From: Rhodobacteraceae bacterium UBA1957
GTDB taxonomy: Bacteria > Pseudomonadota > Alphaproteobacteria > Rhodobacterales > Rhodobacteraceae
Reading direction: 5' to 3'
Assembly: GCA_002336405.1 (NCBI GenBank)
Contig: DDEJ01000041.1
Coordinates: 1,590 to 14,846, forward strand
Length of the DNA: 13,257 bases
Positions 7,506 to 13,257 of the stretch are shown here, piece after piece. The notes under the pieces were generated by a model. It worked only from the letters and a program-made list of their open reading frames with translations, had not been told where the DNA came from and did no database searches. The translations under genes were made by a program, and so were the position numbers. Within the stretch, counting starts at the first letter, position 1. Every line of letters starts with the position of its first letter.

Positions 7506-8506
7506 CCAAAGTCCCACTGACCACCCGCCAAATTCCAGATCGGCTGACCCATCCGTTTCAATCCGCGCTGTTTTCATGGCAATCACTTTTATTGCTCGTG
7601 GCGGTGACGATTTTCATCGTGAACTGCTTTGCCACACCCTATTTTTTATCGCCATGGTCCCTGTCGGATGCGACGTTTAATTTCACCGAAAAAGCGCTGA
7701 TTGCACTGGCCATGGCACTGGTCATCATTTCCGGAGAAATTGATTTATCGGTGGCAGCTATCATTGCGTTTGCCTCGACGATGATGGGGCTTGCGCTGCA
7801 ATTTGGGGTCGGAACACCCGGTTTGGTGGCCGTTGGCATTCTAACCGGACTTATCTGCGGTGCGTTCAATGGTGTTTTGGTCACCGGTCTTGGGCTTCCG
7901 TCTATCGTGGTGACCATCGGCACCATGAGCTTTTTTCGCGGCCTGTCTTTTATCGTGCTGGGGGATCAAGCTTACAAAGGCTATCCGACAAGCTTTGCCT
8001 TCTTCGGTCAAGGCTATGTTTGGTGGGTTATCTCGTTCGAATTTGTGTTGTTTTTAATCATGGCTGTGTTGTTCTATATTCTGCTGCACCGGACCAATTT
8101 TGGCCGTTGGATATTTGTCATCGGCAACAACCCGATCGCTGCAGAATTCTCGGGCGTGCGGGTGCGGCGCATAAAACTCGTTTTATTCTGTCTGACCGGT
8201 ATTATGTCTGGGGTTGCTGCGGTCTTGCTGACCTCACGGCTGGGGTCGACGCGACCCTCCATTGCCCAGGGCTGGGAATTGGAAGTTATCACCATGGTGG
8301 TGCTGGGCGGTGTGAGCATATTGGGGGGCGCGGGCAGCATCATAGGCGTGGTGCTTGCCGCATTTATCATGGGGTTGGTCACCTTCGGGTTGGGGCTGCT
8401 GAATGTGCCCGGCATCGTGATGTCCATTGTCATTGGCGGATTGTTAATAGCCGTTATTGCCCTGCCAATTCTGGCCAAGCGCCTGCAGCAAAGGAACATC
8501 AAGTGA
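7502..8506 (+). CDS. rhaQ: Rhamnose ABC transporter permease
   Basis: The second permease of the importer, 334 residues and a paralogue of Rha[11 protein letters not shown] (75-84) matches Rha[21 protein letters not shown] (131-141) matches GIPSIVVTLGT, and [24 protein letters not shown] (265-288) is the ATPase-contact region. Hydrophobic segments start at about 27 and recur to the C-terminus, which ends in a basic tail (KRLQQRNIK). It has a longer cytoplasmic N-terminus than RhaP. The start ATG overlaps the rhaP stop, and the stop TGA overlaps the GTG start of rhaM. The two permeases together should form the rhamnose channel. Confidence 0.92.
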   Translation: MTKVPLTTRQIPDRLTHPFQSALFSWQSLLLLVAVTIFIVNCFATPYFLSPWSLSDATFNFTEKALIALAMALVIISGEIDLSVAAIIAFASTMMGLALQFGVGTPGLVAVGILTGLICGAFNGVLVTGLGLPSIVVTIGTMSFFRGLSFIVLGDQAYKGYPTSFAFFGQGYVWWVISFEFVLFLIMAVLFYILLHRTNFGRWIFVIGNNPIAAEFSGVRVRRIKLVLFCLTGIMSGVAAVLLTSRLGSTRPSIAQGWELEVITMVVLGGVSILGGAGSIIGVVLAAFIMGLVTFGLGLLNVPGIVMSIVIGGLLIAVIALPILAKRLQQRNIK

Positions 8507-8823
8507 CAGAAGAAAAATTTGCCTTCACCATGCGGTTGAACCCCGGCATGCACACAGAATACAAGCGCCGCCATGATGCGATTTGGCCCGAATTATCACA
8601 GGCACTGACCTCGGCAGGTGTGCGGGATTATTCTATTCATCTTGACCCGGAAACCGACATTCTTTTTGCAGTTCTATGGCGCCGCACGGATCATGATTTG
8701 GACGCTTTGGTGACCACTGATATCATGCAAAAATGGTGGGCGTTTATGGCAGATATTATGGAAACACATGCGGATAACGCACCTGTCACCAAGCCATTGG
8801 AAACTGTGTTTCACATGGCTTGA
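8503..8823 (+). CDS. rhaM: L-rhamnose mutarotase
   Basis: A 106-residue ferredoxin-like mutarotase (rhaM; called rhaU in rhizobia) that interconverts the alpha and beta anomers of L-rhamnose so that the isomerase receives its preferred form. The family core [12 protein letters not shown] is at about 20-31, with Y20 and H24 corresponding to the residues I recall as Y18 and H22 in E. coli RhaM. The tryptophan pair is at W78-W79 in [10 protein letters not shown]. The start is a GTG at 8503, overlapping the rhaQ stop as GTGA. A much longer upstream open frame exists (from 8020), but it runs out of frame through rhaQ and is not real, since homologues are about 104 residues. Translation probably depends on coupling to rhaQ. 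Confidence 0.93.
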   Translation: MTEEKFAFTMRLNPGMHTEYKRRHDAIWPELSQALTSAGVRDYSIHLDPETDILFAVLWRRTDHDLDALVTTDIMQKWWAFMADIMETHADNAPVTKPLETVFHMA

Positions 8824-8835
8824 TCGCGGTCCGGC

Positions 8836-10200
8836 CTATCTGGCCCGTTGGGCGTGATCTCGCCAGATCTGTGCATAGATCGACAAACCCGGCAAATCGG
8901 CGGGCGCCACCGCAGGGCCAAGCTGTGGGCCGTGATCGGCTTCAAGTAACAGCAAAGCCGCCCCCGTTGCGGTGCCCGTTGCATCAGATGACACATGTAC
9001 AGCAACACCGGTCAGCGCCGATAAACACCGCGCAAACGGCAAATTGCCCGCCAGTGGGCCCTCAAGTATAATGTGCTGGCCCATGCCGATCAGATCCAGA
9101 CAAGTCTGGGTCATCAGCGCTAAATACAATGTGGCACTTGCCAGTTTTTCAGCCATCCCAACCGGTGGCGTACCACGCCAGCCACCGCGCGCTTGTGGAA
9201 ACGGACCCACCCCCGGTACCCGCCCCGGCATGATAAAAATACCTTTGGAAATCACCGTGGCGATATCAGAAAAACTGGCCGCGCCATCGCACCCTTTGGT
9301 TAGCAGATCATGGTCACGACCACCCATAAAACGCGCCGTCGGTGTCGGCCTTCCCAACGCATCAACGTTAGCCAACATATCGCGCCCAGCATCCATCACG
9401 CCCGGCGACACCCCCAAGGACATAACAATAGTCCATGTCCCCGAGGATACGACCGAAAGCGGATGACCACTGTTCAGCCATGGCACAAGCGACGCATTTG
9501 AATCGTGAATACCACAGGTCACCGGAATACCGGGCCGCAGCCCCGTGGCCTGCGCGGCCGCAGACGATAGTGCAAATACATCACTGGCTTTTGCAATCGG
9601 CGGAAACAGAGTTTTAGGCAGCATTCGGCCTACTAAACTTGAAAACTGTCCCGTTTCGGGTTGCCATAAATCGGTATGACACCCCAGTGAAGTGGCCTCT
9701 GAGCGGGCCTGCCCGGTTAATCGGAAGCTCCAGTACTGCGGATAGGTGAGAATATAATCAGTGCGGGCAAACTCTTTTGGAAACTTTGTCAGAAGAAAAT
9801 GCAGTTGGGCCCCAATGTTCAACCCACCAGGCAGTCTTGGTGATAATGTTTCGTCGAATGGGGGCCGCAACCCGTTATAAGCTTCATCCACCGACGGCGG
9901 CATTTCAAACTCGTAATCCAAGACCGGTAAAGCCAGCCTATCACCGGCCACCAAGGCTATGGTTGCGCCATGGGTGGTGATTGCCACACCATCCACCCCG
10001 TGGTCCTGTTCAAAATCAGACAGGCAATCGCACAGAAACCGCCATTGGGAGGTGGTATCAAGATGCGGATACAGGCCCTGTAGAACAGAATTAGGCGCTT
10101 TGCGGCTGTCGATTGGTATCAGGTTTTTGCCATCAATAAGCACAACTTTCTGGTTGGTTTTTCCCAGATCAAATACGGCAATATGGTTTCGTTTATCCAT
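8836..10200 (-). CDS. rhaK: L-rhamnulokinase (FGGY carbohydrate kinase)
   Basis: This kinase phosphorylates L-rhamnulose with ATP to rhamnulose-1-phosphate, the substrate of RhaD. The 454-residue protein has the FGGY/actin-like ATPase fold: phosphate loop DLGKTNQK (11-18), AITTHGAT (73-80), probable catalytic base D233 in CGIHDSNAS, and the adenosine-side motif SSGTWT (252-257). I chose the ATG at 10200. A frame from a TTG at 10215 also exists, but the GGAAAAG ribosome binding site lies right before the ATG and the conserved N-terminal strand starts there. It follows rhaR by 15 bp on the same strand and is likely co-transcribed. Its 3' end faces rhaM with only 12 bp between stop codons and no terminator visible. 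In R. leguminosarum kinase function is also reported to matter for rhamnose transport; whether that holds here is unknown. Confidence 0.93.
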   Translation of the reverse strand: MDKRNHIAVFDLGKTNQKVVLIDGKNLIPIDSRKAPNSVLQGLYPHLDTTSQWRFLCDCLSDFEQDHGVDGVAITTHGATIALVAGDRLALPVLDYEFEMPPSVDEAYNGLRPPFDETLSPRLPGGLNIGAQLHFLLTKFPKEFARTDYILTYPQYWSFRLTGQARSEATSLGCHTDLWQPETGQFSSLVGRMLPKTLFPPIAKASDVFALSSAAAQATGLRPGIPVTCGIHDSNASLVPWLNSGHPLSVVSSGTWTIVMSLGVSPGVMDAGRDMLANVDALGRPTPTARFMGGRDHDLLTKGCDGAASFSDIATVISKGIFIMPGRVPGVGPFPQARGGWRGTPPVGMAEKLASATLYLALMTQTCLDLIGMGQHIILEGPLAGNLPFARCLSALTGVAVHVSSDATGTATGAALLLLEADHGPQLGPAVAPADLPGLSIYAQIWRDHAQRAR

Positions 10201-10215
10201 CCATCTTTTCCACAA

Positions 10216-11004
10216 TCAGTTTGGATCTTGCGGCGCTTCAACCGTAACCAGCTTGACCCCCGCCTCCTGTACCATATCGCGGGCTTGGCTGCTCAGACCC
10301 GTATCGGTGACCAACGTGGATATGCGCATCAGAGGACACAGCACCAGACTGGTGCGAATATCAAATTTGGAGCTATCGACCAAAACGATTATTTCCTCGG
10401 CCTGATCAATTAATTTCTCTTCAGCCTGAACGATCAGATTATCAATCTCCAGCACCCCCATAGCCCCGATGCCATACGCACCCATAAACATTTTCTGTGC
10501 TTGAAAATGTTTGGAGCCATCGTTTTTAAACGGGCTGAGAATAATGTTTTGATCGCGGTAAATTCGTCCACCCGGCACAATCACCGTATTCTGGGTATGG
10601 TCGAGTAAATGATTGGCGATCGGCAGGGAATTGGTGAACACTTGAAGATGGCGCCGCGTCAGGTAATGCACCATCTGAAACGTTGTCGTCCCACCATTGA
10701 TAATAATCGCGTCGCTGTCGTCACACATAGCAACAGCAGCCCGGGCAATCGCCCGTTTTCGGGCAACATTGATGTTTTGGTTTGATGCAAACGATCTTCC
10801 AGTTGCCTCGGGATAGGCACGGGTATTTTTAGCCTCCGCACCTCCACGCATACGATGTAATTTATTTTTTTGATGTAAGGCGGCAATATCGCGGCGAATG
10901 GTGGCTTCGGAAGAATTGGTAAGTGCAACAAGTTCGTGCACTGTTACCACAGGTTTTTCCTGTAGAACGCTTAAAATCAACAGATGTCGCTCACCCTCAC
11001 GCAT
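10216..11004 (-). CDS. rhaR: DeoR-family transcriptional regulator of rhamnose genes
   Basis: A 262-residue DeoR-type regulator, probably the rhamnose repressor. An N-terminal winged helix-turn-helix spans about 5-57, with TVHELVALTNSSEATIRRDI (21-40) as the DNA-reading part and the wing ending at MRGGA. The C-terminal effector domain resembles ribose-5-phosphate-isomerase-like sugar-phosphate sensors: INGGTTT (102-108), FTNSLPIA (123-130), VDSSKF (209-214) and TLVTD (230-234). The ligand is therefore likely a phosphorylated intermediate such as rhamnulose-1-phosphate, though this is inference. The ATG at 11004 is the first possible start after an in-frame TGA; no strong ribosome binding site is seen. 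It leads the rhaRK pair. The candidate operator motif of the rhaD/rhaS region has no good copy directly upstream of it. Confidence 0.92.
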   Translation of the reverse strand: MREGERHLLILSVLQEKPVVTVHELVALTNSSEATIRRDIAALHQKNKLHRMRGGAEAKNTRAYPEATGRSFASNQNINVARKRAIARAAVAMCDDSDAIIINGGTTTFQMVHYLTRRHLQVFTNSLPIANHLLDHTQNTVIVPGGRIYRDQNIILSPFKNDGSKHFQAQKMFMGAYGIGAMGVLEIDNLIVQAEEKLIDQAEEIIVLVDSSKFDIRTSLVLCPLMRISTLVTDTGLSSQARDMVQEAGVKLVTVEAPQDPN

Positions 11005-11840
11005 GCTAAAACTATAAGCCGTTCAAGGGCAAATGACTATCGCAAAAGTTCCCACAATGGGTTTGAAAAACAACATAATCGCCTGCGAGAAATAAATAAT
11101 TGCAAACCTCTGCCACGCGTTGCCAGACCCGTTGGATCAAGTGTTTTTGCCAACCGAAAAATGGGTGCCTAACCGATTAGACCAGCCATTTTTATGAACC
11201 GAGCATGGAGAAGAGACTGACGAGCATGCAAACAGCATCAGCAGTCACCAGTTTGACGATTGACCCCAGCATCCGTGCCCAGAGCTCTATCATCACAAGC
11301 AAGACCGAAGTAAACCAGACCGGTAGACCCGTTATGCATCAATATCTCCTATGGCTCCCGACACTTTGAAAATGCCGCTGCAGTAATGTGCGACGCCTTC
11401 CAAAATAATGACAAACGCCGCAAGACACACCAGCCTTGCAGCAAATGGTGAAATCATAGCAGCAAGGCTTTTGGGCATGTCATTTGAAAAAAACCCACCA
11501 TCCTAAAAGGAAATCAAGCGTCCAAAATCCGGTCAATACTTTACGAACCCATCCATCCGGATTCAAAAGAATTTTTTCGTTGGGCTGGTCCTTTCCCAGT
11601 TCATAAAGCTTATGGCTGTTGGTAACCAGCTGAACAGTCCAGACGCAGCAGTGGTGATAAAGATGCGACGCTGTTGCGCAACGCCCGGATAAAGACGTTC
11701 ACAATTTTATTGAGTAATTTTACAGGCGGCAAACACGTCAGGAAAAGGGGCAATTTTCGCCGTTAACGCCCAGGCTTCACCTCGCGCAGCTATGGTGCGA
11801 ACGCCAAACCAAATGATCGATTCAGGTTTAGTGAAAAAGA
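11005..11840. other. Gene-poor spacer between rhaR and the TRAP genes
   Basis: No intact, recognisable gene is present in these 836 bp. The promoter of rhaRK must lie at its left end (roughly 11010-11150, minus strand), where the DNA is AT-rich around 11075-11105, but I cannot assign clear -35 and -10 boxes. A plus-strand frame of 54 codons (11205-11369) lacks a good ribosome binding site and known motifs. The minus strand between 11332 and about 11840 shows several short frames with protein-like, partly hydrophobic content; see the separate entry. A single weak match to the operator motif (CGATTGACC, 11257-11265) is probably chance. Confidence 0.5.
11332..11698 (-). pseudogene. Possible decayed membrane-protein coding remnants
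   Basis: Two adjoining minus-strand frames read like protein but lack a usable gene structure. The first (11698-11480, 72 codons) has no ATG, GTG or TTG start and contains LYELGKDQPNEKILLNPDGW followed by a hydrophobic end. The second (11478-11332, 48 codons) starts with ATG just after that stop and contains a membrane-like LVCLAAFVIILEGVAHYCSG. A third frame continues hydrophobically beyond 11332, and an overlapping frame in 11575-11690 includes VAQQRRIFITTAASGLFSW. Together this could be one gene broken by frameshifts, but I do not recognise a family, and short open frames of this size also occur by chance. Confidence 0.2.
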
Positions 11841-11860
11841 TTAGACCTTTTTCACTAAAC
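11826..11860 (-). terminator. Perfect 14-bp inverted repeat at the end of the TRAP operon
   Basis: GTTTAGTGAAAAAG (11826-11839) and CTTTTTCACTAAAC (11847-11860) are exact reverse complements around a 7-nt loop. The stop codon of the TRAP small permease gene (11843-11841) lies inside the loop, so its last codons form one arm. Position at the end of the minus-strand transcript suggests a terminator or RNA 3'-end stabiliser. The stem is AT-rich and no U-run follows, so a classical intrinsic terminator is not certain; it could also mark a recombination junction. Confidence 0.5.
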
Positions 11861-12350
11861 TGATAGCAGCCCCAAAGGCCGTCAAAAATCCAGCTAACGG
11901 CAGGATCATGACAGCATATTTTTTTGGCATATAGTTCTCTTTGAACTCAATGCCTTGTGCAGTAAATTCAAAATGCCACATTTCCCAATATTTACCTCGC
12001 ATACCTTCAACCAATTCAAATCCATAAATGATCAGAACCAGTCCAATAAGTATAATCATAAGTTTCCAAAATTGACGTATATAAAGTGCCAGCCAACTAG
12101 GTAACTTTTCATAGATTAAATTCAAAGCAATATGTTCATTATCTCTAGCTGTTAACGAAAGTGCTATAAACATTAACCAAATATTGCTCAATACAGTCAA
12201 CAAATCCCCCCAAACTGGTGGGTTTGCAAATACATATCTCATCACTACATTGTAGATTGTGAACCCAACCATCATAGCCAGAAACAGTGAACACATTGCT
12301 TCCAAAACACGATGAATAAACCGATCAAAATTATTTAATATTTTCAACAT
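11841..12350 (-). CDS. TRAP transporter small permease (DctQ family)
   Basis: The small membrane subunit of a tripartite ATP-independent periplasmic transporter, which imports organic acids or related solutes using an ion gradient. The 169-residue protein has four likely membrane segments at about 19-39, 49-67, 95-113 and 145-165, with the family-like MRYVFANPPVWGDLL (37-51). A hydrophilic, charged loop (about 114-143, including GKYWEMWHFEFTAQGIEFKENY) is longer than in the smallest family members. I chose the ATG at 12350; an in-frame TTG at 12359, directly after the upstream stop, would add three residues. It follows the large permease gene by nine bases. The usual order is small before large subunit, so this order is atypical. 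Base composition is visibly AT-richer than the rha genes. No binding-protein gene lies in the window and the substrate is unknown. Confidence 0.88.
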   Translation of the reverse strand: MLKILNNFDRFIHRVLEAMCSLFLAMMVGFTIYNVVMRYVFANPPVWGDLLTVLSNIWLMFIALSLTARDNEHIALNLIYEKLPSWLALYIRQFWKLMIILIGLVLIIYGFELVEGMRGKYWEMWHFEFTAQGIEFKENYMPKKYAVMILPLAGFLTAFGAAISLVKKV

Positions 12351-12359
12351 AGCGTTCAA

Positions 12360-13257
12360 TCAACTCATTATTTGTGGAAGAAACATTGTCAATTCTGGGA
12401 TGACAATGATGAAAAATAGAAGCAGAAACAGCCCAATAAGATATGGAATTAGCGCAACAGCAACCTCTTCTAACCGCACCTTCGCAATGGTTGCAGAAGT
12501 AAAAAAGGCGACGCCAACTGGTGGTGTTACCGAACCTATCAAGAAACCAACAATGACTACGACTGCTGCCTGGATTTCAGGAAATCCTGCCTTGGCCATA
12601 ACATCAACTAAAACAGGGCCAACAATTATAATGTTTACGGCAGAATCCATAACTGTTCCAAGAAGAAAAATGAAAAGAATAAGTGCAAATATGAAAATAA
12701 TAGGGGAGCCCGTGAGGCTCAGTAACCAATTTTCAAGATCGCTTATTGCACCTAATGAGGTAAGTAGCCAACTAAATGGCCCCGATGCAGCTATTATAAT
12801 GAAAACCATTGCCGAATTACGAAATGCCCTTCGGAAAGCGCCTGAGCATTCTTTCCATTTAATAGTCTTATAAACAAACACACCAGTAAATAGTGCAACC
12901 ATTGCTGTGATTGCACCAGCCTCAACAACTGATGCAATACCACCCATAACGGAACCAACTAAAACCACTGGTATAAGCAAAGCAAATGAAGATCGGTATA
13001 ATTCTTTCCCTGCTCTTCGTACTGAAAAACGCTCATCGCTCCTTTCAAAATTGTACTTTACTGCAAAGAAATGGTTGATAAGCATTATTACAACGCCAAT
13101 TAGTAAACCGGGTATAATACCAGCAGCGAATAATGACGCGATTGAAATCTCAGTAGCATTAGCAAGAACAATCATCATTATACTAGGTGGAATAATACCG
13201 CCAATGGTGGAACTAACGCCTGTAACAGCAGCAGAAAAAGCAGGAGGATATCCAGCT
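12360..13257 (-). CDS. TRAP transporter large permease (DctM family), partial
   Basis: The large, transporting membrane subunit of the TRAP system. The reading frame runs off the right edge, so only the C-terminal 298 residues are present of a family that usually has about 430. An ATG pair at 13178 is internal: upstream of it the frame stays open and encodes the conserved AGYPPAFSAAVTGVSSTIGG and IIPPSI, typical of DctM. Further signs are SLFAAGIIPGLLIGV, GSVMGGIASVVEAGAITAMVALF, FLLGTVMDSAVNIIIVGPVL, and near the end VGFLIGSVTPPVGVAFFTS. Many hydrophobic segments are present. Sampled rows are about 38% GC against about 52% in rhaT, which suggests separate origin from the rha locus. It is upstream of the small permease in one operon. 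The rest of the gene, and perhaps the binding protein, lies to the right. Confidence 0.9.
   Translation of the reverse strand, partial: AGYPPAFSAAVTGVSSTIGGIIPPSIMMIVLANATEISIASLFAAGIIPGLLIGVVIMLINHFFAVKYNFERSDERFSVRRAGKELYRSSFALLIPVVLVGSVMGGIASVVEAGAITAMVALFTGVFVYKTIKWKECSGAFRRAFRNSAMVFIIIAASGPFSWLLTSLGAISDLENWLLSLTGSPIIFIFALILFIFLLGTVMDSAVNIIIVGPVLVDVMAKAGFPEIQAAVVVIVGFLIGSVTPPVGVAFFTSATIAKVRLEEVAVALIPYLIGLFLLLFFIIVIPELTMFLPQIMS

Noticed and set aside
8020..8502. Long plus-strand open frame in front of the mutarotase, which would give a 267-residue protein
   Set aside because: It runs out of frame through rhaQ, has no family-like content before the mutarotase core, and homologues are about 104 residues. 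The GTG at 8503 is the fitting start.
8972..9466. 164-codon plus-strand open frame opposite rhaK
   Set aside because: Antisense shadow of rhaK with low-complexity Pro/Ser/Arg content and no recognisable domain.
10201..10215. TTG start adding five residues to RhaK
   Set aside because: The ribosome binding site GGAAAAG lies inside this stretch, right before the ATG at 10200, where the conserved N-terminus begins.
10984..11172. 62-codon plus-strand frame overlapping the start of rhaR
   Set aside because: It overlaps the rhaR start and its promoter region antisense, and has basic, motif-free content.
11205..11369. 54-codon plus-strand frame starting MEKRLTSM
   Set aside because: No convincing ribosome binding site, no family resemblance, and it lies opposite minus-strand frames that look more protein-like.
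11175..11847. 9-bp direct repeat GATTAGACC at 11175-11183 and 11839-11847 as insertion-site duplication
   Set aside because: A match of this length is expected by chance in about 800 bp, and no transposase or terminal inverted repeats lie between the copies.
13176..13178. ATG as start of the TRAP large permease
   Set aside because: The frame stays open to the window edge and encodes conserved DctM residues upstream of it, so the ATG is internal and the gene is partial.
1..13257. CRISPR array, tRNA, rRNA, phage or transposase genes
   Set aside because: No regularly spaced repeats, no RNA-gene signatures and no mobile-element proteins were seen on either strand.

Overview
The window is a complete L-rhamnose uptake and catabolism locus of the alphaproteobacterial type, followed by a compositionally different TRAP-transporter fragment. 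The genes resemble the rha system described in Rhizobium leguminosarum: an ABC importer RhaSTPQ, a mutarotase, a DeoR-type regulator, a Pseudomonas stutzeri/rhizobial-type isomerase and an aldolase-dehydrogenase fusion. This differs from the enterobacterial RhaT permease with AraC-type regulators. Together with moderate GC (about half in the rha genes) and the TRAP genes, this suggests a Rhodobacteraceae/Roseobacter-like or related alphaproteobacterium. That assignment is an inference from gene content, since no rRNA or other marker is present.

Layout. Positions 1-219 hold no supported gene. On the minus strand, rhaD (3639-1537) and rhaI (1515-220) form a two-gene operon. A 233-bp divergent control region (3640-3872) separates it from the plus-strand import operon rhaS (3873), rhaT (5017), rhaP (6525), rhaQ (7502) and rhaM (8503-8823). 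rhaS is followed by a hairpin terminator or attenuator at about 4885-4912, and rhaT-P-Q-M are joined by three successive 4-nt start/stop overlaps. On the minus strand, rhaR (11004-10216) and rhaK (10200-8836) converge on rhaM with a 12-bp gap. Positions 11005-11840 carry no intact gene and may contain decayed coding DNA. From 11841 to the right edge lie a TRAP small permease and a large permease cut off by the window end. Both are visibly AT-richer than the rha genes, and the small permease gene ends inside a perfect 14-bp inverted repeat.

How the genes work together. RhaS captures rhamnose in the periplasm, and RhaP/RhaQ with the double ATPase RhaT import it. RhaM interconverts the anomers, RhaI isomerises rhamnose to rhamnulose, and RhaK phosphorylates it. 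RhaD cleaves rhamnulose-1-phosphate to dihydroxyacetone phosphate and L-lactaldehyde and, through its fused dehydrogenase domain, probably oxidises the lactaldehyde to lactate. RhaR is the likely repressor. The divergent control region carries three exact copies and one near copy of a 9-bp motif, TGATTGAYA, which is my candidate RhaR operator. The substrate of the TRAP system cannot be read from the sequence. I do not see an undescribed defence, mobile or RNA system here. The most unusual points are the rearranged rha gene order, the phased operator candidates, and the composition break with the hairpin at about 11,840.
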